Shown: positions 1 through 12,200 of the stretch, piece after piece
How the letters are laid out: every line of letters begins with the position of its first letter
Position numbering within the stretch: the stretch's first letter is position 1
Assembly (NCBI RefSeq): GCF_000090795.2
Contig: NW_003546518.1
Coordinates: 71,004 to 99,922 of the forward strand
DNA from: Amphimedon queenslandica
Lineage: Eukaryota > Porifera > Demospongiae > Haplosclerida > Niphatidae
DNA length: 28,919 nt
Reading direction: 5' to 3'
Notes under the pieces: model-generated
What the model saw: only the letters and a program-made list of their open reading frames with translations
The model's database searches: none
Told to the model about the DNA's origin: nothing
Program-made: the position numbers and the translations under genes

Positions 1-29
1 CAAGCACTACAATACAGTACATGGCATTT

Positions 30-118
30 GGAGTACAGGGACTTTGGTCCAATTTTTGAGCAAATTAAAAATTCATTAAAAATCCAAATTTGATCGGAAT
101 TAGCTCAAACTTGCTATT
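30..118. repeat. Isolated fragment of the ~180-bp satellite family
   Basis: Bases 36-118 match the array A unit, from the 'tacagggactttggtcc' start to 'gctcaaacttgctattac'. The stretch does not look like the missing last phosphatase exon. Confidence 0.75.
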
Positions 119-175
119 ACAGTGTTAATTGCCCTCCTCCTCCTCCTCTCCCTCTCTCTCTCTCTCTTTTCTTAC

Positions 176-3100
176 TCTGGTCTGGACCATGGCTGATCTT
201 TGTATTCTGAGAGTCTTTACAGTTTGAAAGAGGTCAATCATTCCTTCAACTGAGTATCTCTCCAGTACAATACCCAACGCTATAAACACACCAGTCCTAC
301 CAACACCAGAACTACAGGATAAGACAATAAGTATAATAATAATAATAATAATAATAATAACGACAATAATGATTAATGATAATAATAAGAATAATGAATT
401 ATTGATAATGATGATGTAGTAAGTATATGTACAGTAACATGTTAATTTACAAATGGCATAAAATAAAGCTGGAAACTTACCATGTACATGTAGGACACAA
501 CCTCAAAATACATGTACATGTGCATGTATATTTAAATTGCATCAAAAATGTAAGACAAAATCATTCACAAATGCTTTCCAGCTACATGCATACAGTAAAC
601 ATGTACATCATTATATTGTACATGTACATGTACATGTACATATGTATGTAGTCATATTCTACATGTACATGTGTGTTACCTGCACATTACTGTTATCGGT
701 TCAGTGGTTCTTAATGTGATGTAAAGCTCTTGAACATTTTGTATCATTTGAAGGAGAGGGAGGGCAGACACTGGGACACCTCTTTCAGGCCAACCCAGGA
801 ACTGGAAGTGGTGGAGTGTGTAACTAGCTTCAGGTTGCTATAACATAAAAATGATAAAAAATAAAAATAATAGAAAATTAAGTAATTAATATATAATTTG
901 TTATGGAAATGAAGCATTTTAAATAAAGTACATATAGCAAATTTAAGTATACATAAGCTTTATTAGTTATTATACAATATTACACTATCATATAATAGTT
1001 AATTATTAATTGTTATTTCAATATTACTTTATTATACAGTACATTGCTCAATGCCATGATATACATGTACATGCACGTGTATGAGTAAAGCCATAAAAGA
1101 AAGAGTTTAAAAATATTCAACCAGCTGTATAGTATGGAACATTGCAAATAGACTTTTAATTATACTAAATCATTTATAAATTATTACATTAAATGCAAAT
1201 AACTGTAAGGTTATTAGGCCATTAGCAATGACTGGTTGAATGTCTCACCTCTAAGTGTGCTATTTTAAATTGTCTGTGTAGATAGTCAATCTCCTCTTTC
1301 TTCTTTATTAGTTCAATGGTGATCTCACCAAACTGTCTGCTCTCAAGGTCGGACCAATAAAGAAAGCTACACTCTTGCTGCTTCTCCTCCAGTTTCGTTA
1401 ACATTACTAGTAGCAATGAATGAATGAAAAAGAAGAGGGAAGGGAATTAAAACTCTTTTTACTTAAAATCTTTACTACAACTTTCTTTTGTGAATACAGT
1501 AGCTAAAAGCTGTAATGACTTTTGACAAATTAATTAAATGTACATTTATTTATACATAAATGTTTTTTTTGGAACACCTATTTTTAATCATTTGAGTGGG
1601 TAGTTTATGTATTGTATATGTACATGTACAAACATACACTCATTCTATTATTTTATTTCATTTCCTTTTCTTCTCTACCTATTATTTTGCTCTTGTGTTC
1701 CCATATCATTCTCCAGAAATCTTCCACAGTGTTCTTCATTGGACCCTGTGTAGCAAGGTATGCTCTCTGCTGTCTGTAGCTCTACAAGAAATAATAACAC
1801 AAGTTATTAGATTTTATAATTATAACATCAAAATTAAAATTTTGATTGTAACCAGTTTAAAATTTCCAAAAATATGAGTATGTACATGCAAGAGAAAAGT
1901 AATGAAAATGAAGAATTTATTTTGGCAAAATTAGGCCAAACATCCTGTACTATAGTACAGGGACTTTGGGCCAATTTTTGAAATTTGTAAAAGAATTTAA
2001 ATTTGAATAAAATTAGCTCAAACTTGCTACACAACATAAGAACATGTATGTTTATCAGAAAATATTATAAAAATGGAGAATTCTCTCCTAGTCATTTTTG
2101 GCAAAATTTGGCCGAACACCCTGTACTATAGTACAGGGACTTTGGCCCAATTTTTGAGTAACTTTTAAAAATCGTAAAAAATCCAAACTTGATTGGAATC
2201 AACTCAAACTTGCTACACAACATAAAAACATGTATATGTATTAGAAAAAATTATAAAAATGGAGAATTCTCTCCTAGTCATTTTTGGCGAAATTTGGCCG
2301 AACACCCTGTACTATAGTACAGGGATTTTGGCCCAATTTTTGAGTAACTTTTAAAAATCGTAAAAAATTTAAATTTGATCGGAATCAACTCAAACTTGCT
2401 ACACAACATAAAAACATGTATATGTATTAGAAAAAAAATTATAAAAATGGAGAATTCTCTCCTAGTCATTTTTGGCAAAATTTGGCCGAACACCCTGTAC
2501 TATAGTACAGGGACTTTGGCCCGATTATTGAGTAACTTTTAAAAATCGTAAAAAATTCAAATTTGAATGGAATCAACTCAAACTTGCTACGCAACATAAA
2601 AACATGTATATGCATCAGAAAAAAATTATAAAAATGAAGAATTCTCTCCTAGTCATTTTTGACAAAATTTGGTGTACTGTAGTACAGGGATGTTGGCCCA
2701 ATTTTTGAGTAACTTTAAATAATCGTAAAAAATTTAAATTTGATCGGAATCAACTCAAACTTGCTACACAACATAAGAACATGTATATGTATCAGGAAAA
2801 ATTAGAAAAATTATAAAAATAGAGAATTCTCTCCTAGTCATTTTTGGCAAAATTTGGCCGAACACCCTGTACTATAGTACAGGGACTTTGGCCCGATTTT
2901 TGAGTAACTTTTAATAATCGTAAAAAATTTAAATTTGATCGGAATCAACTCAAACTTGCTACACAACATAAAAACATGTATATGCATCAGAAAAAATTAT
3001 AAAAATGGAGAATTCTCTCCTAGTCATTTTTGGCAAAATTTGGTGTACCGTAGTACAGGGATGTTGGCCCAATTTTTGAGTAACTTCAAATATTTGTAAA

Positions 3101-3287
3101 AAAATATAATTTTGATTTAAATCTGTACATAAAGTATATGCATTATAAAATGTTCAGTAAATTATGAACGTGTACAGTACTTACATCAATATAACTGGCA
3201 TTAATATAATCTGATCCTTCAGTAGCTCTGATGAAACTAAGTTTTACTCTGTTGTACTCATCTATAAATAACAACAACAACAATAAT

Positions 3288-3355
<68 letters not shown>

Positions 3356-4709
3356 TAATAATAATAATTTTTTTTTCTCGTAAGTAATAATGACAATAAT
3401 AATAATAATAATAATAATAATAACTATACTTTAGCCACACCCACAACCACACCCACTACTTACATGGCATAATGTTGACGAATCTGTTCTTTCCTTTGTT
3501 GACATTCTTAGTGGCACTGGCAAATCTGTGTGGCTCTGTCCTGTCTGTCGCTAGACGCTAAAAATAGAAACACGACATCACATTGATACTATAAATAGAA
3601 CAGATTGATTACATGTACATGTACATAAAATTTAGTTTTAATAAATCTTCAAAACTTGGACAATAATATATGGATTGAATTTAAAAATTCATAAAAAAAT
3701 CTAAATTTAATCGGAATCAGCTCAAAGTTGATACAAAGCTTAAGGATAAGTATATATGTACATTATGTTAAAGTAACGGAGTACAATACATGTACATGTA
3801 TATGGGATATATTTCCCGAGGATTTAATTTCGCTAATTTCCTGCTTTTAAAAATTTATGAAAATTTTTATCTATGAAAATTATTTTTTATCAAACTAAAA
3901 ATGCTGAGTAGAAGAAAAACACAAAATTTTTTCTTGTGAATAGATTGAAATATACCCTCTATACGGTATGTTCCAGCTGCTGCTTATAAACATTGTTTCA
4001 AGTTGATTGTGTGTGCTTTTCCCAAAAATAAACACTAACTACTACTATTAGTCATTAAGCATGAGTACATATGCACATGTACATGTATGTATATGTACAC
4101 AAGATAAAAAACATTATAATTACTATACTATATCCCAACTGAGTTTGACCCAAGAAAAACTGGAATAACTTTTTATAGGAATGCGGGATAAGGATGAGAC
4201 TTTCACAGGTTCTTAGTCGCCCAATGCCATCACAGGATCTCAGGTCTTGGGTCTCTCAGCCCTTGGGAACCCTGAGAACCGGGTTCTCCCTATAAACCCA
4301 ATGGCATACCAAAATGACGTTTTATGACAATTTATCTACGTCATAGTTTACATAAGAACATGTGGTCGAGTGCCCAAACCGATAATTCTTCTTTTAAAAA
4401 GCTAACAGAGCAAGATCTTTTGATAATAATGGCCAATATGAAGACTAGTTGACTCCAGCAGCTATTGTACTGCTTATCAGAACAAACAAAGCCCATTTAA
4501 AAGTGAAATACAGGCCAACTAGGCACCTGTAAAATATCGGCCATGCTTCTATGAATATCATTATAAGACGTCATTAGTGACGTATGGCTACATTTTTCAA
4601 ATTCCAAGCGGCTGGTGTCAAACTCAGCTGGGATATAGTATACTAAAAAGCAACTATTAATATAGGCCATACATGTACATGTAGTCTTTGGCTAATGACT
4701 CTACATATA

Positions 4710-4752
<43 letters not shown>

Positions 4753-5082
4753 ACAACAATAACAATTATACAACAACAATAATGTCTATATAATATTATT
4801 TCTCTTGAGACTCTTGTACATGTAACTAATGCATACATGTACAATGTACATGTACTGCATATACATGTATGTACATAACGCATTATATACATGTATGTGT
4901 ATATATACATGTATGTGTACATGTATGTGTACCTGAAACTCCATTTCCAGTAGAGAGCTCTCACCGTCTTCTTGTATTAGCTCCAGTTTGTCTAAATGAA
5001 CTGGGAACTGATCTGAAGTGACATCAGTTACACCACAAGCAATGGCCTCATTGATAGCCTCATGAATAAAGAAATATTGATC
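176..5082 (-). CDS. RPTP domain D2, catalytically degenerate, 3' end missing
   Basis: Exons 5082-4933, 3557-3464, 3261-3185, 1781-1679, 1406-1249, 837-680 and 311-176 encode the D1-D2 linker and most of a second PTP domain: [64 protein letters not shown] and AMVQT. Two signature residues differ from an active enzyme. The general-acid Asp of WPD is Glu, and the His before the catalytic Cys is Met. The Cys and the Arg are kept. D2 of receptor PTPs usually regulates or scaffolds rather than catalyses, and this copy fits that role. The final exon would start after QTR at base 176. Confidence 0.92.
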
Positions 5083-8000
5083 CTAGGAGAGAAGGAGGGA
5101 GGGAGAGGGAGAGAGAGAGAGAGAAGAAGAGATGGATGATTATAGCAGGCAAGAAAAATAAAAGAAAAATAGCAACATGTAAATAAAATGAAAGAGGGGA
5201 ATAGAGAAAAAATAAAGTGAAAGAAAAACATTTGTACATGTAATTGCAGAGAGAAACGGAAGAGAGAATTAATACAGAAAATAAAAAGAAGAAAAGCAAT
5301 ATGTAAATGTACATGAGAAAAAAGAAAAGAAATACATGTACATGTATATATAAATGTAGGAAAAGAAAAATGCAGCATACATGTACATGTACATAGAATT
5401 AAATGGCATACCTCAGTCTGGACCATGAAGTTCCTCTGATTCCTAAGCAAAGTGACATGTCCATAAATATCAACATTATCCTCTCCATGGAGTATTCTCT
5501 GGAGCATACTGTCAATGACTACAAAGGTACCAGTTCTACCCACTCCAGCACTACAGTGGACTATCATTGGGCCAGTGTCTGGTGGCAGGCGGTTGTGGTG
5601 TGCTCGGACGCAGCGAATCATCGATAACATGGAGGTAGGGAACTCAGGGACGCCATGATCAGGCCAGGCTGTGAAATGAAACTGTCTGACTTCTCTTAGG
5701 TCTTTTGATGTACCTCCCTGGGGGAGAAAGGGAGGGAGGAAGAGAGAGAGGGAGGGAGAGAGAGAGAGGGAGAGAGAAAGAGAGGGAGGGAGAGAGAGAG
5801 AGGGAGAGAGAGAGAGGGATAGAAAAAGGGAGGGAGAGAGGGAGAGAGAGAGAGAGAGGGAGAGAGGGAGGGAGAGAGAGAGAGAAAGAGGGAGAGAGAG
5901 AGGAAGAAAAACAATAGGAAAAAGTGTCATACATGTATGTATACACACTTGTCCATATGTATATGCATAAATATGTAAACACACATGAGTAGATATACAG
6001 TACATGTACATGTACATGTACATCTACATGTAAATAAAGGGAAGAAAGAAAAAGAGCAATGGGGGAAAAGAACTAAGAACTAAAGCTCTATAAAAGTGTA
6101 CAAATATAAAAGATTCCATACAACTCACTTTCATAATGGTGAATGTTCTAAAAGTATAATTGGCAAGAGGGACACACTCCACTAGCGTCACTTCAACTCC
6201 TCCATACGTACACCTCTCGTTGACATCAGTCGGCCAATAGCAATCACACTTTACCTATCAATAACCACTTGATAATTACATGTACATATACATGTACATT
6301 GTATTGTTATACATGTACATTCATTGTATTGTATTGTTACATGTACATCAATAAGTACAAGTACATGCACAAATGTATTGTGAATATTGTTAGATATAAA
6401 AGAGACCAATTCAAACTAGAAATGAAAGAAAAATGACATATACATGTACATGTACATGTAGGCTAAATTTAATGAGAGATCAAAGTCTCCTAAACTCCCT
6501 CTAGATCTAACAGTGATTATAATCCATTGCATGTATTGATTTTTGGACTATTCTTTATCTTCACTTCTTATTGTACATTGTATACGTATGTGTTTCACTT
6601 CTTGCTAAAGCAAAATTCAAAAACAAATAACAATACACAATTACACATACATGTATTCTACGATATATGTATATGTACATGTACAGTGATGTCATCAAGT
6701 CCTACCGTTGATTTCTCTTGTAGTTTGGTTACCATGACAATGGTCGCACTGTTCTGTTCCCAGACCATCCTCCAGAACTCACCAATTGTCTCAGCCATAG
6801 GACCTAGAGATAATAGAACGAGCAAATCATTATTAAACATACATGTACATGTACATGTACAGTGTATGTGTACATGTACATGTACATGTATGTGTACGTG
6901 TACATGTACATTGAACATACACATAGCCAGTAATACATGTACGTGTACATTGCATGCACAATAATAACTTAATAAGTGATGATATACATTGTACAGTAAC
7001 CGTGATTGTACATGTACATGTATATTTTGCTTTTCTATCATACAAATCAAAGTCATGGTACCTTGTGTTGCTATGTATTGTTGTGGCTTCATAAAACCCT
7101 GAGAGAGAGAGAGGGGGGGAGAGAGAGAGAGGGAGGGAGGGAGAGAGGGAGAGAGAGAGAGAGTGAGAGAGAGGGGAAGGGAGAGAGAGAGAGAGGACAA
7201 AAATAAGTATTAATAAGTAATATAACAAAATGAATTAATATGAAGATTGCTCATTCATGTATTAGCATTTTGTGTACACACAAACAGAGAGCCAGTGTTG
7301 ATAAACTGTACGACATTATAACGATAACAGAAAGTTTATATACAGAGACTGCAGAGAGAGTAAACAGACGGTTCCATATAATAATAATGCACATCTGTCA
7401 TACACTGTATGTACATGTACATCATTTTTTTAACAGATATTATATTTTGAATAACAACACTTAATACTGAGAGAGAGAGAGAGAGAACATAGTGCATTTT
7501 CAAAATCGGCGAGGAATTGAAAATACAAATTAAAATATTATAAATAATATACAAAGATATAAATAATAAAATAAGAATGAGACAATAATGTACATGCATA
7601 TGATATGGCAACAATAACATGAAAAAATTAGACCAGAAAATCATTTTAAACAAGCACTGTTACATGTACAATAGTTTTAACCATATAAATATAGTGTATA
7701 AAAGCTAGTACTACCGTATAGCGCTTTATTTTGGCAATTTTGCTGTAAAATTATAATTGGCGTTTTTTAATTTGGCAGTTTTTGTGTACACGCGTGCATT
7801 ACTGAGCATGTGCATTAATGATTGGCGGTTTTAATATTGGCGATTCTGCTTGCAAACCGCCAATCGCCAAAATAAAACTCCACTAAATTAAAGCGCTATA
7901 CAGTATACATAACTGCGTACATGTACATGTACACTGCAATTATACATGCACATTAACACATTAATATGTACATTCATATAATATATACATGTACAATATA

Positions 8001-8433
8001 TACTTACATCAAGGAAGCTAGCGTTAATATAATCAGATCCCTCCTGCCACTTAACAGTCGATAGTTTAACCCTCGTATGATCATAAGGCAAGATATTATC
8101 ATACCGATTCTTGGCCAAGTTACACTCATAATTAGCGACCTCCTTTGGATGACCAGGATTCATCGGTATCGTACCAAACTCTTCCATAAACCTCTGGTTA
8201 TCGTTCATCCTCATTACAGCAAGGTGAGCCGGGAACTGATAGTTGTGAATGGTAGGGTGAGTGTTCATAACCTCCGACTGATTTTTCTTGCGGTACACGT
8301 CGATCGGGTCCATTACACGGGATTTTCGTATCGAGCGTCTAATTATTGAGGTACCCCCTCCTTTCTCCATTCTACTACCAGCACTCTTGCTTCTTATTAG
8401 TGGACTACTGGGACTACAAGAAATAATAATAAC

Positions 8434-8464
<31 letters not shown>

Positions 8465-9197
8465 TATTTTTATAGTAGATAATATACTAATACATAATTA
8501 AGTTACAGAAATAAAAAAATAATAATAATATAGAATAAATACATGCACGTAATAATAATATATGTACATGTACATGTACTATATACATGTAGCTGCATGT
8601 GTGCAAATAAATATTTACATGTACATGTACATGTACATGCATGTGTCAACTAAAATGTGTGGCAAGTAAAACATTAAAGCTACAATGGATGTACTACACT
8701 ATAGTACAGACTGTAAGAGGATATGAATGTAGTTGTAGTATAGCTAGTCTATAGAGAGATATTTCTTAGAAAATTGAATCTCAATGGTCACACCTGAACC
8801 AAACATAATTAATGTCAATACATACAAATTCATACCCAATAATAGAGTAAAAAGAGAACAAATGATTAAACATACATTATGTATAATATATGTTTATTTA
8901 TACATGTATAATAATTATTAATTATCATTATTTGCATATATGTTCCTTAGTCCTAACCTTTCTCTCTGTCTCCTTATTAGACAGCAGCAGATGACAATCA
9001 CACATATAATAATAATAATCAGTACAGCAACAACCAGAGCACCTCCTCCAGCAATACCAAAGACAATGAGCATGTTAAAAGGAGTTGGCGAAGGAGTAGA
9101 AGAAGGAGTAACAGTAACTGAAGGAGTAACAGTAACTGAAGGAGTAACAGTAACTGAAGGAGTAGGAGATGCGGTAATAATAGTAGTAATTAGATGA

Positions 9198-9229
<32 letters not shown>

Positions 9230-12200
9230 AAGGATAAATGATGAAGATACTTTACATGTGAAAACAAAAGCAACTGTACAAGCTAAAATTTGGTGGAGTT
9301 ATTATGGTATGGCAAATTTAGCTTCATGCAGTTGGCAAATTTGAGCAAAATTTTAGTTTTTTTAAAAAGCAATTCAACATTGCATATTTTCTAACTAAAT
9401 ACAGTACATGTACAGTAGCTAAACGAATTATAAGTTGGTACTAAATCAACTTACCAGACAAATTAAAGCAACAGTAATTTTCATGACCTTTAACAGTTAT
9501 AACAGCACCATCTTCTGAGAAACCAATGGTAAGACTAACTGTCCTATTATCAGAACTCATAGACACCACTAGTTCACTAGGAACACTGTCATTGTTAAGC
9601 AGCCATATTCCGGATACATTACAATTCAATTGGAGTGTGGACTCATTAGTGTTTGGGAGAAGTGAGACTGATCTAAGAGTACACTGACCATTGACTTGTA
9701 CTGAGGAGAGAGAGAGAGAGAGGGAGGGAGAGAGAGCAAGAAAGGATAAACAGAGAAAGAAGTAGGAGAAGATAGAAAGAAAGAGAGAGAGAGAGAGAGA
9801 GGTAAATAAAAATAATGATTAAGTGATGACAAATAATTACACTGTCATTTGTACCAGTGTGTCAATGTGACCTACTTCAGTACTTCTTAAAAAGCATAAA
9901 CTATAGCCCATGGTTTAGTTTTGGCTTAATTTTTTGAGTTGCACATGTACATGTATGACTATTTTTAAAAGTTGCAAATTTTCATAAAAAAGCATGAACA
10001 CAAATGTAGCGGGTCATTCCATAAGAGAAGACCCTTCCAAAAAATGTAGGTAAAAAAATAGCTTGCTTCGCATATTAAAATATGTTGCTTTCTTATATAG
10101 TGTAAAAATGCACTCATAGCATTGTGGGTCGGACCACAATGTGGTTAGCTTACAATAACTGTCAATTATCAGTAAAACAAGTACAGTAAGCTTAGTGTTT
10201 TCAAGGGGACCCAAAATGTGATTTAATAAAATGTACAAAATTAGCAAAAATCAATAGTGAATTCAATAGCATAACACAATAATAATAGGGGATTCTATAA
10301 CTAAAGCCTTTGCATACATAGCTTTAATTAGCAACTAGTTCAAAGTGAATTATCATTTATCAAGTATTTGCAATATCACCGCTAACAACTACTGTAACTC
10401 ACTGCATTTACATGTACACATAAATTTTTCTTTACAAATATAATAATTAATTAAATAATTGTGGGGTCTTCATAGTTCTTATGATAAGACCCCTCCAAAA
10501 AATGGACCTATACTGATGACCAGACTTTCTTAGAAAAAAAGAAAGCCAAGTGAAACTGAAGGAACTCCAAAGCTATTAGCAGTCTCTCAGGCTTATATAG
10601 TGTGAAAATGCATTCATAGCATTGTGGGTCGGACCACAATGTGGTTAGCTTACAATAACTGTCAATTATCAGTAAAACAAGTACAGTAAGCTTAGTATTT
10701 TCAAAGGGACTCTTGATTTAACAAAATGTACATAATTAGCAAGAATCAATAATGAATTCAATTCACAAAATACCTATTTATTAGCATAACACTATAACAC
10801 AATAATAATAGGTCCACCTTCCATAGCTTTAATTAGCAACTAGTTCAAAGTGAATTATCATTTATCAAGCATTTGCAATATCACCACTAATAACTACTGT
10901 AACTCACTACATTTACATGTACATACATGTACAAGCAAATTTTTCATTACAAATATAATTTATAATAGTGGGGTCTTCATAGTTCATATGGTAAGACCCC
11001 TCCAAAAAATGGACCTTATACTGATGACAAGTGAAACCGAAGGAACTCCAAAGCTATTAACAGTCTCTCAGGCTTATATAGTGTGAAAATGCATTCATAG
11101 CATTGTGGGTCGCACCAATGTGGTTAGCTTATGATAACTATCAATTATCACTGATTGTACTTGTACATCCTTTCTGTAATAGAGCTTGTAGAACCATGGG
11201 ACTTACATTGGCCGCATATTGTACAAAAATTAAACTATAATACTGTACGGGTTTAAAATTCTGTGGGGTATTTAATTTCGTGGATTTTGTGGGTAACTTC
11301 TTAACCACAGAAATTAATACATGTACCATTGAAATGCTCACTGCACATGCGCAGCATGTGAAAATCAATGACTTGATGCAAGTGCACGTGCAAGAACGCA
11401 AAATTTAAATTTAAAGAATGAAGAACTTTTCGCTAAAACACGAAATTTTATACCCTTGAAATTTACTACCCGTATGGTAGTTCTACCACTTTGTGTTTAA
11501 GACCACGCACTTTTAAATGGGTCCAAAATTCCATTTTACGTTATATCAGAAAAACCGCCATTTTTCATAAGAGAACCAGATGGCCCCCCCCTGACTAAAG
11601 GGGGGCACTACAATTATTGTACAAATTACACTAGTTCAATTAAATCAATTGCTCGGGGGATCAACCCCCTCCAAAAATTATAAACAAAATTGACAACGAA
11701 GTAGACTACCCATACAAGCAATAAATCACCAATGAGTTTAAATACTAAAATAATCTACTCAGGCTATTGTGGGTCGCACCATTATTATCAATTAACTATT
11801 AGTAATAGTTAAATAATGTTAATATAAGCATAATTGAAAATGAGACTAAGATGAACTCAACTAAGCTTGACAATCAAGAGCACATAACCAATCAACATAT
11901 ACAAAGCAAATATACTAGAATATACTAGGATATACACTAATATACTAACAATCACGACAGAATTAGGATAATTAGCATACTTCAGCAAATAAAAAAATTA
12001 CGCTAAGGAATTTCTCCAAATTTAATTCCAAACAATTATATTTTCTAAACAAGGAACAACTGACTCCAATAATAGCCAGTAATTGTAAGAATACACTTAT
12101 TAATAACAATATCACAATACATGGTAATTCAATTATAAAGGATTGATTACAGCATCCATTTAACAAATACACAAATGAACATGTATACAATTATTTCCAT

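Noticed and set aside
1..118. Possible last RPTP exon (minus frame with QY-like text near 20-45)
   Set aside because: Most of the stretch is a copy of the satellite unit and no good acceptor follows QTR in phase 0.
3143..3452. Leucine/valine/isoleucine-run frames on the minus strand
   Set aside because: Translation of AAC/AAT triplet repeats joined to exon 3261-3185.
5705..5917. Arg/Glu/Gly-rich plus-strand frame
   Set aside because: Translation of the GA microsatellite.
5028..6023. 331-aa reading frame on the minus strand containing D1 motifs
   Set aside because: It reads through CT repeats and introns on both sides; only 5717-5412 is exon, as shown by the splice sites and PTP alignment.
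10014..12190. Several 70-90 aa frames in RPTP intron 1
   Set aside because: They coincide with tandem repeats or AT-rich DNA and show no domain pattern or matching splice phases.
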